Source: Mycobacterium pinniadriaticum (GTDB lineage Bacteria; Actinomycetota; Actinomycetes; Mycobacteriales; Mycobacteriaceae). From it: 64,000 bases of DNA. The DNA lies in assembly GCF_026242045.1 (NCBI RefSeq), contig NZ_JAPJDO010000014.1, positions 62,001-126,000 on the forward strand, in the 5' to 3' direction. The translations under genes were made by a program, and so were the position numbers. This document shows positions 45,593 through 54,320 of the stretch, in pieces (the stretch's first letter is position 1; the number at the start of each line of letters is the position of its first letter). The notes under the pieces were generated by a model. That model was not told the DNA's origin. It ran no database searches and saw only the letters and a program-made list of their open reading frames with translations.

Positions 45593-46309
45593 CTACATAT
45601 CCGCGGGGATGGTGTATCCCCGCGTCTTGATGTGCTCGAACAGCTCGTAGGGATCGCCGGAATACACCAACCGGCCGCCGATCATCAGATGTCCGACGTC
45701 GACGGTCAGGTGGTCGAGAATGAAGCCGGTATGGGCCACCACCAAGGCCGAACGCCGGGTGGATTCCTCGTCTTCGACCAGTCCCTTGATCGCGGCGCCG
45801 ACGGCGCCGACGTGTTCGAGGTCGACGCCCGTCTCGGGTTCGTCGAACAGGCACATCACGGGTTGCTGCAGATACAGCTTGAGAATCTCCCAGCGCTTGG
45901 TCTCCCCGCCGGAGAACCCGGCGTTGATGTCACGGTCGATCAGCCCCTCCAGATCCAGCAGCGCGGACCCGTTGAACAACTCCGTGAGCGCTCCGAGCGA
46001 GGTGGCCAGGCCACGCGGTGAGACGCCCTGGACGACGGGCGGCCGCTGATAGGCCATCCCCAAGCCGCGAAGGGCGCGTTCGCGGACGGGCAGGTCTTCG
46101 ATCGGCTCCCCGAACAGACGGATCGACCCGGCGGTCACCCGGTGGGATGGCAAGCCCATCGTGGCGGCCAGCAGCGACGACTTGCCCGAACCGTTCGGTC
46201 CGAACAGCACGTGGGTCTCACCCAGCCCGATGACCAGGTTGAGCCCGCGGCAGATCGATGTCTCACCGACGACGATATCCACGTCGATCAACTCCAGCGC
46301 TGCGCCCAT
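45593..46309 (-). CDS. SufC-like ABC ATPase (SMS-type SmsC candidate)
   Basis: A 238-residue stand-alone ABC ATPase. It has Walker A GPNGSGKSS (Lys43) and a SufC-like ETHVLFGPNGSGKSS preface. YQRPPVVQGVSPR in the Q-loop region resembles archaeal SufC (MFQRPP type). The signature is FSGGETKR and Walker B is MCLFDEPETGVDLEH. It would drive the SufB/D scaffold encoded next. It starts 34 bases after mmpL, with an iron box in the gap and a -10-like TAACAT at 46323-46318, which could give a leaderless transcript from this ATG. Confidence 0.82.
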   Translation of the reverse strand: MGAALELIDVDIVVGETSICRGLNLVIGLGETHVLFGPNGSGKSSLLAATMGLPSHRVTAGSIRLFGEPIEDLPVRERALRGLGMAYQRPPVVQGVSPRGLATSLGALTELFNGSALLDLEGLIDRDINAGFSGGETKRWEILKLYLQQPVMCLFDEPETGVDLEHVGAVGAAIKGLVEDEESTRRSALVVAHTGFILDHLTVDVGHLMIGGRLVYSGDPYELFEHIKTRGYTIPADM

Positions 46310-46320
46310 GGGCGCCCATG

Positions 46321-46339
46321 TTAGGTTTCCCTTACCAAT
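46321..46339 (-). promoter_or_regulatory. IdeR-like iron box 2 (sufC promoter)
   Basis: On the minus strand ATTGGTAAGGGAAACCTAA matches the IdeR consensus at 15 of 19 positions. It sits in the 34-base gap between mmpL and sufC and overlaps a likely -10. It would let sufC and sufB/D be induced in iron limitation separately from the irtA promoter. Confidence 0.55.
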
Positions 46340-46343
46340 CTGG

Positions 46344-49211
46344 TTAGGGACTTTGGGCCCCGGTCCGGAAAACCGTGGTCACCGGGGTCGGGGACACCGG
46401 GCGGGCCGGCCGGGTCGCGACGTTGATCGGCCACCAGAACCACCGGCCGAGCAGCGCGGCGATGGCCGGTGTCATGAAGGACCGCACCACCAGGGTGTCC
46501 AGCAGCAGCCCGAGCCCGATGGTGGTGCCGATCTGGCCGATGATGCGCAGATCGCTGACCACCATCGACGACATGGTGGCGGCGAACACCAGGCCGGCCA
46601 CCGTCACCACGCTGCCGGTTCCACCCATCGCGCGGATGATGCCGGTCTTGATCCCGGCGGGCAGCTCCTCTTTGAACCGCGAAACCAGCAGCAGGTTGTA
46701 GTCCGATCCCACTGCCAGCAGCGCGATCACCGACATGGCAAGCACCAGCCAGTGCAGCTCGATGCCGAAGACGTACTGCCAGATGAGGATCGACAGGCCG
46801 AATGACACACCCAATGACACGACGACGGTCCCCACGATGACCAGTGCGGCGACCAGGCTTCGCGTCATCACCACCATGATCATGAAGATCAGGCAGAGCG
46901 CGGCGATGCCGGCGATGAGCAGATCGTATTTCGACCCGTCGGCCATGTCCTTGAAGGTGGCCGCCGTACCGGCGAGGGAAACCTTGGCATCCTCCAGCGG
47001 CGTGGCCTTGACCGCCTCGATCGCGGCGACCTTGATCGGTTCGACGTGGGAGAGACCTTCCGGCGAGGCGGGATCACCGCGATGCGAGATGATGAACCGG
47101 ACCGACTTGCCATCGGGTGACACGAAACTGCGCATCCCGCGCTGGAAGTCGGGATTGTCGAACACTTCCGGCGGCAGATAGAAGGTGTCGTCGTTCTTGG
47201 CGTCATCGAAGGCCTTGCCCATGGCAGTGGAGTTCTGGCTCAGCTCGTCGAGCTGGTTCCACATGCCCGACATGGTGCTGTACGTCGTCAGCATCATCTG
47301 CCGCATGTTCTCCATGGCGGTGATCATCGACGGGACCTGCGCGACCATCTCTGGCATCAGCCGGTCCATCTCGGTCATGTTGACGATGACCTTGTCCATG
47401 GTGCCGGTCATGCGATCAACCCCATCCATGGTGTCGAAAACCGAGCGCATCGACCAGCACACCGGAATGTCGTAGCAGTGTGGTTCCCAGTAGAAGTAGT
47501 TACGGATCGGCCGGAAGAAATCATCGAAATCGGCTATCCGGTCCCGCAATTCGTGGACGGTCTGCTGCAGTTCGACGGTCTGGCCGACCAAGTCGTGCGT
47601 CACGCCGGTGAGCTGGGTCATCAGGGCGTACATCCGCTTCATCGTCGCGACGGTGCTGCCCATCTCGTCGGCTTGCCGCTTCATGTCGGCCATCCGGTCC
47701 TTCATCAGCTTCATGTTCTGCACCATGCCGACGTTCTGCATGCTGACCAGGAACGGCAGCGAGGTGTGGGCGATCGGCATCCCGTCGGGACGGGTGATCG
47801 TCTGCACCCGCGCGATGCCGGGCACCCGGAACACCGCCTTGGCGATCTTGTCGATCACCAGGAAGTCGGCGGGGTTGCGCAAGTCGTGGTCGGCCTCGAC
47901 CAGCAGGATCTCCGGATTCATCCGGGCCTGGCTGAAGTGGCGATCGGCGGCCTGCAAGCCGGCGTTGGCCGGGATGTCCTGGGGGATGTATCGGGTGTCG
48001 TTGTAGCTGGTGCGGTATCCGGGCAGGGCCGCGAGCCCGAGGAGGACGACGGCCACCGAGGCCGTGAGGATCGGCCCCGGCCACCGGACGATCGCGGCGC
48101 CGACCTTGCGCCACATGCGGATCCGCATGGTGCGCTTGGGCTCCAGCAGCCCGAATCGGCTGGCGACCGTGACGATGGCCGGACCCAGCGTCAACGCGAC
48201 GGCCACACCGGCCACGATGCCGGCCGCGCACGGTGGGCCCAGCGACTGGAAGTACGGCATCCGGGTGAAGCTCAGGCAGAACGTCGCGCCGGCGATGGTC
48301 AGCCCGGATCCCAGAACGACGTGCGCCGTGCCGTTGAACATCTCGTAGTAGGCGGCCTCGCGATCGGCACCGGACTGGCGGGCTTCCTGATAGCGGCCGA
48401 CGAGGAAGATGGCGTAGTCGGTTCCCGCCGCGATCGCCAGGGAAACAAGCAGATTGACGGCGAAAGTCGACAGTCCGATGACGTTGGCGTAGCCGAGCGC
48501 AGCCACGATCCCCCGGGCGGCCGCCACCTGGATCAGCACCATCGCGATCAGCAACACCACTGTCACGGCCGAGCGGTAGAAGAACAGCAGGATCGCGATG
48601 ATCACGGCGAAGGTGACCAGCGCGATCTTGGCCATGCTGCGCTCGCCGGCGTGGTTCATATCCGCCTGCAGCGCAGCGGGGCCGGTGACGTACGCCGTGA
48701 CCCCCGGCGGCGGCGCGGTGTCGGCCACCGCCTTGCGCACCGCCGCCACCGAGTCGTTGGCCTGGGTCGTTCCGATGTTGCCGTTGAGGTTCAGCTGAAC
48801 GTAGACCGCGTTGCCGTCGGCGCTCTGGGCCGACGCTTCGGTCAGGGGATCGCCCCAGAAGTCCTGGACGTGCGTGACGTGGCGGGTGTCGGCGCGCAGT
48901 TTCGCGACGAGACCGTCGTAGTACTGGTGCGCCTGCGCACCCAGCGGCTGATCGCCCTCCAGCACGATCATCGCGAAGCTGTCCGACTCGGATTCCCCGA
49001 AGACCCGCCCCATCTGGGTCATCGCTTGCACCGATGGCGCGTCCGGTGCGCTCATCGGCACCGCCCGCAGCTGGGCGACGGTCTCCAGCGGCGGAACGAG
49101 GATACTGACCAGCGCGACCAGTCCCAGCCAGCCGAGGATGATCGGGATGGCCAGCCTTCGGATCCAGCGCGCCAGCCGCGTGGGATCCCGGCGCGATGAC
49201 ACCTGCGTCAT
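46344..49211 (-). CDS. MmpL4/MmpL5-like RND transporter
   Basis: A 955-residue MmpL protein. N-terminal WIRRLAIPIILGWLGLVAL, 11-12 membrane helices in two RND halves with the TDYAIFLVGRYQEAR and SDYNLLLVSRFKEE motifs (Asp/Tyr proton relay). A long coiled-coil outer domain between residues ~480 and 660 contains YFYWEPHCYDIPVCWSMRS, the MmpL4/5 mark. In mycobacteria MmpS4/L4 and MmpS5/L5 export mycobactin-type siderophores; MmpL5 also exports drugs. Coupling to mmpS (ATGA) and irtA/irtB points to siderophore export. Confidence 0.87.
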   Translation of the reverse strand: MTQVSSRRDPTRLARWIRRLAIPIILGWLGLVALVSILVPPLETVAQLRAVPMSAPDAPSVQAMTQMGRVFGESESDSFAMIVLEGDQPLGAQAHQYYDGLVAKLRADTRHVTHVQDFWGDPLTEASAQSADGNAVYVQLNLNGNIGTTQANDSVAAVRKAVADTAPPPGVTAYVTGPAALQADMNHAGERSMAKIALVTFAVIIAILLFFYRSAVTVVLLIAMVLIQVAAARGIVAALGYANVIGLSTFAVNLLVSLAIAAGTDYAIFLVGRYQEARQSGADREAAYYEMFNGTAHVVLGSGLTIAGATFCLSFTRMPYFQSLGPPCAAGIVAGVAVALTLGPAIVTVASRFGLLEPKRTMRIRMWRKVGAAIVRWPGPILTASVAVVLLGLAALPGYRTSYNDTRYIPQDIPANAGLQAADRHFSQARMNPEILLVEADHDLRNPADFLVIDKIAKAVFRVPGIARVQTITRPDGMPIAHTSLPFLVSMQNVGMVQNMKLMKDRMADMKRQADEMGSTVATMKRMYALMTQLTGVTHDLVGQTVELQQTVHELRDRIADFDDFFRPIRNYFYWEPHCYDIPVCWSMRSVFDTMDGVDRMTGTMDKVIVNMTEMDRLMPEMVAQVPSMITAMENMRQMMLTTYSTMSGMWNQLDELSQNSTAMGKAFDDAKNDDTFYLPPEVFDNPDFQRGMRSFVSPDGKSVRFIISHRGDPASPEGLSHVEPIKVAAIEAVKATPLEDAKVSLAGTAATFKDMADGSKYDLLIAGIAALCLIFMIMVVMTRSLVAALVIVGTVVVSLGVSFGLSILIWQYVFGIELHWLVLAMSVIALLAVGSDYNLLLVSRFKEELPAGIKTGIIRAMGGTGSVVTVAGLVFAATMSSMVVSDLRIIGQIGTTIGLGLLLDTLVVRSFMTPAIAALLGRWFWWPINVATRPARPVSPTPVTTVFRTGAQSP

Positions 49212-49645
49212 GCCGACTTCACAAAGCAGTACACGTAGGCGCTCACCTCGTTGGTCGTCCGCTCCATCTTGACCTCACCGTCGGCTGTGATACGGCAGCC
49301 GATCGAATCGCTATTGCCCTGCGCCAATACGTTTCCCGCCATCGCAGGGGCGGTCGTGACGATCTCGACCGACCATGGCAGCACCGCCGCGTCGACCTGG
49401 TGTGGTGTGCCGCTGTCATCGAGGTAGTTGATGTCGGCGATCGTTCCCGGTGGCCCGAAGATCTGGTAGACAACGCGTTTGGGGTCAGACTTGCGCTTGT
49501 CGTCGGACATGCTGCCGGCATACGTCGGTAGTTGATGGGAGCCGAAGATCCCGCGCACACGCGACACCGCGAAGGCACCGACAGCGAGCACCACGACAAG
49601 CACCAGCGGAATCCACGCCCGCCCGGCAGCGGCAAGAACTTTCAT
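49208..49645 (-). CDS. MmpS-family membrane protein
   Basis: A 145-residue accessory protein. One N-terminal helix (AWIPLVLVVVLAVGAFAVSRV) is followed by a periplasmic beta-sandwich with RVVYQIFGPPGTIADINYLD, PWSVEIVTTAP and SIGCRITADGEVK, the MmpS fold, ending VYCFVKSA. It works with the MmpL encoded next. ATG overlaps irtB's stop and the stop overlaps mmpL's start (both ATGA). The Cys pair (IGC, YCF) is typical. Confidence 0.88.
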   Translation of the reverse strand: MKVLAAAGRAWIPLVLVVVLAVGAFAVSRVRGIFGSHQLPTYAGSMSDDKRKSDPKRVVYQIFGPPGTIADINYLDDSGTPHQVDAAVLPWSVEIVTTAPAMAGNVLAQGNSDSIGCRITADGEVKMERTTNEVSAYVYCFVKSA

Positions 49646-51396
49646 ACCCGGCCGGCGGCGTCCGCGGCGATCTGCCAGCCTGCGCTGGTCTCCTGCTGGC
49701 GCCAGAATTCGGCGAATCGTCCACCCATCCCGTTGAGTTCGTCGATGCTGCCCTGCTCGACCACCACACCGTCGTCGACGAACAGCACCTGGTCGGCATG
49801 GCGGATGGCCTCGAGCCGGTGCGCGATGATCACCCGGGTCCGCTGGCGCGGATCGTTGTTGATCGCTTGCGTGACCGATGCCTCGTTCTCGGTGTCCAGC
49901 GCGCTGGTCGCCTCGTCGATCAAGAGCACCCCAGCGGGTTTGACCAGGGCGCGCGCGATGCTGACCCGCTGACGTTCACCGCCGGACAGTGCGGCACCGG
50001 CTTCTCCCACCCTGCTCAGCGCACCGTCGGGCAGTCGTTCGACGATGTCATCGACGCGAGCCAGCGCCATCGCGCGGGTCACGGTGTGGTCGTCGGCCTC
50101 GGGATGGCCGACCCGGATGTTGTCGGCGATCGTTCCGTCGAACAGGTATGGGTGCTGGAACACCACGCTGACCAGCCCACGATGAGCGTCGGGGTCGATG
50201 TCGGCGACGTCGGTGCCGTCGAACAGGATCTGCCCCCGCACCGGGGAGTACAGTCCGGCGATCAACGACAGGATTGTGCTCTTGCCGGAGCCGGACGGGC
50301 CGACGATCGCGGTGACGCTCGCCGGGACGAGGGTGAAGCTGACGTCTTTGAGCACCTCGGAGCCCTGGTAGCCGAAGCCAACCGAGCGGAATTCGATTCG
50401 GGGCGGCCGGGATTCACCAGAAGCCAGTGGGCTGCGGCGCGACTTCTCGTCGTGTGGTGCGGTGGTGACGGTGTTCAGTCGTTCCAGCATCCCGCGGGAT
50501 GACTCCAGCGCACCGGACAGGTCGGCCAGTACGGTGAAGGGCTCCAGAAACCGCACCAGCACGATCACCAGCGCCACCGCGGCGGGGGCGCCGAGCTGAC
50601 CCTGCAACGCCAGTGTCGTGATCGTGCCCGCCAGCAGGATGAGCGCGATTTGGCTGGCCACGCTGAACAGAAGCTGACCCGGGATCTGGAACAGCAGCAG
50701 CCGCAGGGTCGCCCCCCGCACGGCGGTGATCGCTTCTCCGGTCTGGCTGCGGGCGGCCGTGACGCGGCGGCTGGCCCGTAGTGCGTGTTGGGTGCGCGCG
50801 AACTCGACCAGGCGTTCGGTCAGGGCACTGTGGGCGCTGGCGTCGGCGGCGTCGGCGGCGCGGACCAGTCGCTGGCTTGCGGCCAGGGCGCCGAGCAGGA
50901 ACGGCAGTGCGATCACCGCGGCCACCCCCACCTGCCAGGAGATGAAGAACAGCCCGATAGTGATGGCCGCGGGCAGCAGCAGCGCGCCGATGAACGGGCT
51001 GAGCAGGTTGGCGACGAAGCCGACAAGGTCCGGAGCGCTGGCGGCGATCGCCTGGCGAGCCACGGCGGTGTTATCGGCGGTGAACCAGCGAAGCGGAGTC
51101 TCGGTGAGCCGGTTGGCCATGGCGTGCTGCGTGGTGTCGGCCAGAGTGAAACCGATACCGAAACCGATGCGGGCCAGGGTCATGTCGACGATCCACCCGC
51201 CGACGGTCACGGCGGTCAGCGCACCGACCCACGGCCACGCGGTTGCCGGGTGCGGTCCGAACAGCGCGGCCAGCAGCGGAACCAGCAGAAGTGCGCTCGC
51301 CGCGCGGAGGGTGACCGAAATCAGCGACAGCACGACGTAGGTGCCGAGCTGACCGCGAAGATGCGCGGGGATCAGCCGGATCAGGGTGCCGATCAC
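49642..51396 (-). CDS. irtB: Siderophore ABC importer subunit IrtB
   Basis: A 584-residue exporter-fold ABC half transporter. Six membrane helices occupy residues ~1-300, followed by the ATPase: GPSGSGKSTILSLIAGL, VFQHPYLFDGT, LSGGERQRVSIARAL, VLLIDEATSALD, IIAHRLEA. With IrtA it imports iron-loaded carboxymycobactin/mycobactin despite its exporter fold. A GTG start at 51396 overlaps irtA's TGA (GTGA) and begins VIGTLIRLIPAHLRG, as expected for IrtB. Operon partner of irtA and mmpS. Confidence 0.9.
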   Translation of the reverse strand: MIGTLIRLIPAHLRGQLGTYVVLSLISVTLRAASALLLVPLLAALFGPHPATAWPWVGALTAVTVGGWIVDMTLARIGFGIGFTLADTTQHAMANRLTETPLRWFTADNTAVARQAIAASAPDLVGFVANLLSPFIGALLLPAAITIGLFFISWQVGVAAVIALPFLLGALAASQRLVRAADAADASAHSALTERLVEFARTQHALRASRRVTAARSQTGEAITAVRGATLRLLLFQIPGQLLFSVASQIALILLAGTITTLALQGQLGAPAAVALVIVLVRFLEPFTVLADLSGALESSRGMLERLNTVTTAPHDEKSRRSPLASGESRPPRIEFRSVGFGYQGSEVLKDVSFTLVPASVTAIVGPSGSGKSTILSLIAGLYSPVRGQILFDGTDVADIDPDAHRGLVSVVFQHPYLFDGTIADNIRVGHPEADDHTVTRAMALARVDDIVERLPDGALSRVGEAGAALSGGERQRVSIARALVKPAGVLLIDEATSALDTENEASVTQAINNDPRQRTRVIIAHRLEAIRHADQVLFVDDGVVVEQGSIDELNGMGGRFAEFWRQQETSAGWQIAADAAGRV

Positions 51397-53954
51397 CGGG
51401 TCGCTCCACCGGTAGAGGCTGCGGTGCCGGTCAGCCGACCATTCCACAGCCGGCGGTAGCGTCCGTCGGCCGCCAACAGTGCTGTGTGGCTTCCGGCCTC
51501 GGCGATGCGCCCGTGATCGAGCACGACGATCTGGTCGGCCCCGGTGATGGTATGCAACCGGTGTGCGATCACCAGCACGGTTCGGTTCCGAATCAGTGAG
51601 CTCAGTGCCTGTTGGACAAGATATTCCGATTCGGGGTCGGCGAAGGCGGTGGCCTCGTCCAGGATCAGGATCGGGGTGTCAGCGAGTAGCGCTCGGGCGA
51701 TCGTGAGGCGCTGCTTTTCGCCGCCCGACAGCTGGCTGTCGGACCCGAGGATGGTGTCGTAGCCGTCGGGGAGTCGCAGGATTCGTTCGTGGATCTGTGC
51801 GTTGCGCGCCGCGGTCTCGATTTCGGTGGCGTCGGCATCAGGGCGGGCGAGTGCGATGTTGTCTCCGACGGTGCCCGCCACGAGCTGTACGTCCTGGAAT
51901 ACGAATCCGACCCGGGTGTAGAGCTCATCGGGCGTCAGTGACCGGATGTCGCGTCCGTCAATGCGGATGGCACCGGAGTCCACATCGTGGAATCGCGCCA
52001 GCAGTGCCGCCAGGGTCGATTTGCCCGAACCGGACGGGCCCACCAGGGCGGTGACCGTTCCGGGGTTCAGGGCCAGGGTCACGTCATGGATCACCGGCAC
52101 GCCCGGGCGGTAACCGAAGCTGACGCCGTTGAACGTCACCCCGGGAGCCTCTGGGGAGGGCGGGGTATCCGGCCTTGTGCTCAACTCGGTTCCATCGAGC
52201 GCCACCGCGATCCGTTTGGCGGCCTGCGTGCCCTCCCTGATACCGCCCAGGCCGTAAGCGATACCCAGAAGGCGGCTGCCAAAGGTGGTGCCCAGCACCA
52301 GGAATGGCAGCAGGGCTGGCGGAGTTGTCCAGCCGGCGACGACGAACCAGGTGCCCGTTGTGATGATCAGCCACAGGAACGTCGACGGCCGGGTGACAAG
52401 ATCCATGAAGGTTTTCTTGCCGATGAACGGTCGCTGCCACTCGTTGAGGAACGCGATGTATTCGTCGAGGCGCCGGCGGAATGACGAGGCCGCTGCGCCG
52501 CCGAACACCCGGATGACGGACTGGCCCTCCAGGAATGCCGCCGACTCGCCGTTCATCCGCTCGGCCCACCGCGATGCTTCGGCGATCTTCGGTCCGCTCT
52601 GATACACCATCGTCCAGGTGGTCACGATGTAGACCAGGATCGGTAGGAACAGGATCAGCGCCATCCTCCAGTCGACGGAGAACAGGTACGCCAGCACCGC
52701 GATCGGCGCGACCACGGCCGCGACCGCATCGCAGATCGCGTGCGTCACCAGGTAGTGCAACGACAGGGTGTCATCCTGGATGAGCTTCTTGACCGAGCCG
52801 GATCCCCTATCGGTGAACCAGCCCAACGGTATTCGGGCGAGCTTGTCCAACAGGCGTCGGCGCACGGCCGCGCTGAATCGCAGGTCGACAACATGGAGCC
52901 ACAGCACGAGGACGGCGCCCAGCGTGGTGCCGGTGGTCAACAGCACGACGAACACGATCACGGTATTCCACACCCGGGACTCGTCCGCGCCGCTGAGCAG
53001 CTGCTGAGCCAACTCGACCAGGACGACGAACGGAGCCAGCTGCAGCAGGGTGAGCAGCGCCTGGAGTGTACCCGCGACGACCAACTGTGACTTCACCGGC
53101 GCCAGAAGCTCTTTGCCCGCCTGCGAATGCCACGTGCCCTTGGCCGCGGCGGGTGGCGCCGCTGCCGGCGCTGGTGTGGGGTGCTCCGGCGGGGGTGCCG
53201 GAGCGTCGTCGTCACGACTGCTGCCCATCTCGCGACCCTGGGTCCAGTACGCCTGGGCCTTCAGCTCGGTCTTGGGGAACCCGAAGATGTCCTTGAGTCG
53301 CTTGCGGACGTGCTTGAGCGCGCCGGCCTCGGGGCCGGCCCACGCCAACCAGTTCGACCAATCCCGGTCCTCGATGGCCGTGGCCAGCGAGGTCTCGTCG
53401 GTCCGGGTGACCCAGTGCAGCCGGCGGCGTGGGTGCTCGGTGAGCGGGATCAGTTCGTCGGAGTCGCAATGACGTTCGAGGTACACCTCGACATCCATAT
53501 CCGGCGGTAGCACCGCCATGATGGAGTTGATCGCCGGGATCGAAGCCGAATCGCCGATGAGCAGAAAGCCGGCCGGAAGTTCCTCGGGGACTTCGAACCG
53601 GGTCGACCCCAGGGACACCACCGGGATGGTCATGCCCGGCTGGGCCGACGATGCCCAGGCGCACGCCGGGCCGACCGGCTCGTGCAGCACCATGTCGACG
53701 GCGAACCGGCCGGCGTCCGGGTCGGCCCACACGAGTGTGTAGGCGCGCTGGAATTCGGTCTTTCCGCCGGCCGGATCGGGAAACCAGAATCGCAGCCACG
53801 CCGTCGGCCCTGCGCTGACATCCTCGAAAACAGTCGGTGACGACATGGTGATGCGGACGCAGTGTGGCGCAATGTGGGCGATCTGCTCCACAGTCGCGAC
53901 GTGATCGCGCCCCCCGAAGCCGCGCAGCATCGCGCCTCCGAAGCCTCGTCCCAT
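51393..53954 (-). CDS. irtA: Siderophore ABC importer subunit IrtA with FAD siderophore-reductase domain
   Basis: An 853-residue fusion. Residues ~10-245 are a siderophore-interacting FAD domain (LRGFGGRDHVATVE, FQRAYTLVWADPDAGRF, LLIGDSASIPAINSIMAVLP, DWSNWLAWAGPEAGALK). A linker rich in Ala/Pro follows, then membrane helices (~275-560), and an ATPase from ~620 with GPSGSGKSTLAALLARFHD, LSGGEKQRLTIARALL and LDEATAFADPES. The N-terminal domain reduces Fe(III) on the cytosolic side after import. The ATG at 53954 has GAGGA upstream and an IdeR box starting 28 bases before it. First gene of the operon. Confidence 0.93.
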   Translation of the reverse strand: MGRGFGGAMLRGFGGRDHVATVEQIAHIAPHCVRITMSSPTVFEDVSAGPTAWLRFWFPDPAGGKTEFQRAYTLVWADPDAGRFAVDMVLHEPVGPACAWASSAQPGMTIPVVSLGSTRFEVPEELPAGFLLIGDSASIPAINSIMAVLPPDMDVEVYLERHCDSDELIPLTEHPRRRLHWVTRTDETSLATAIEDRDWSNWLAWAGPEAGALKHVRKRLKDIFGFPKTELKAQAYWTQGREMGSSRDDDAPAPPPEHPTPAPAAAPPAAAKGTWHSQAGKELLAPVKSQLVVAGTLQALLTLLQLAPFVVLVELAQQLLSGADESRVWNTVIVFVVLLTTGTTLGAVLVLWLHVVDLRFSAAVRRRLLDKLARIPLGWFTDRGSGSVKKLIQDDTLSLHYLVTHAICDAVAAVVAPIAVLAYLFSVDWRMALILFLPILVYIVTTWTMVYQSGPKIAEASRWAERMNGESAAFLEGQSVIRVFGGAAASSFRRRLDEYIAFLNEWQRPFIGKKTFMDLVTRPSTFLWLIITTGTWFVVAGWTTPPALLPFLVLGTTFGSRLLGIAYGLGGIREGTQAAKRIAVALDGTELSTRPDTPPSPEAPGVTFNGVSFGYRPGVPVIHDVTLALNPGTVTALVGPSGSGKSTLAALLARFHDVDSGAIRIDGRDIRSLTPDELYTRVGFVFQDVQLVAGTVGDNIALARPDADATEIETAARNAQIHERILRLPDGYDTILGSDSQLSGGEKQRLTIARALLADTPILILDEATAFADPESEYLVQQALSSLIRNRTVLVIAHRLHTITGADQIVVLDHGRIAEAGSHTALLAADGRYRRLWNGRLTGTAASTGGATR

Positions 53955-53982
53955 ACCGGTGTCCTCTGATCGCGGGTCTGCG

Positions 53983-54001
53983 GCAGGTTAGCTTAACCTA
54001 A
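53983..54001 (-). promoter_or_regulatory. IdeR-like iron box 1 (irtA promoter)
   Basis: GCAGGTTAGCTTAACCTAA matches the IdeR consensus TWAGGTWAGSCTWACCTWA at 16 of 19 positions and starts 28 bases upstream of irtA. The sequence continues AGCTAACCTC, giving an overlapping second half-site, as when two IdeR dimers bind. Iron-replete repression of irtA-irtB-mmpS-mmpL is expected. Confidence 0.78.
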
Positions 54002-54265
54002 GCTAACCTCTGGCGGGCCCCCCGGTGCCCCTCCGCCGCCGGGGCGGAGGCCGGGAATCGACTGGCGCGATGAGGGCCGAAAATCAGGGAAATTCCGGGA
54101 CCGTGTCGGGCGTTAATTCGGCCAATGACCAAGGTGAGACTCACTGTGTTGGAATCGGGGAAGCCAAGCCTCAACTTATCGGCCGCCACGCGCGCTCGCG
54201 CGCCAATGTGCAAGCGCAACAGGCGGTTTTGTACTAGATTTCCGGAATGAGGAATTAAGCAGATT

Positions 54266-54295
54266 GGCACAATTGCGTGGTTCGTGAATTGTGCC
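54266..54295 (+). repeat. Inverted repeat in the bfr leader
   Basis: GGCACAATT (54266-54274) and AATTGTGCC (54287-54295) are perfect 9-base arms around a 12-base loop, ending 25 bases before the bfr ATG. It may be an RNA stem-loop in the 5' UTR or a protein operator. Confidence 0.55.
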
Positions 54296-54320
54296 TTCGG
54301 GGGTAGGACGGGAGAAATTC

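Larger units (their letters stand above)
53955..54320. other. Divergent regulatory region irtA/bfr
   Basis: 366 bases without a gene between irtA and bacterioferritin. It holds the iron box at 53983-54001 and, near bfr, an AT-rich stretch with TACTAGAT at 54233-54240 that could be a -10. A perfect inverted repeat lies at 54266-54295 in the probable bfr leader. I see no second box as good as the first in the bfr half; a partial overlapping half-site AAGCTAACCTCT follows the first box. Confidence 0.6.

Noticed and set aside
47478..49199. Plus-strand open frame of ~573 codons across mmpL
   Set aside because: Antisense to a well-conserved MmpL; the product is rich in Arg/His/Asp with no pattern.
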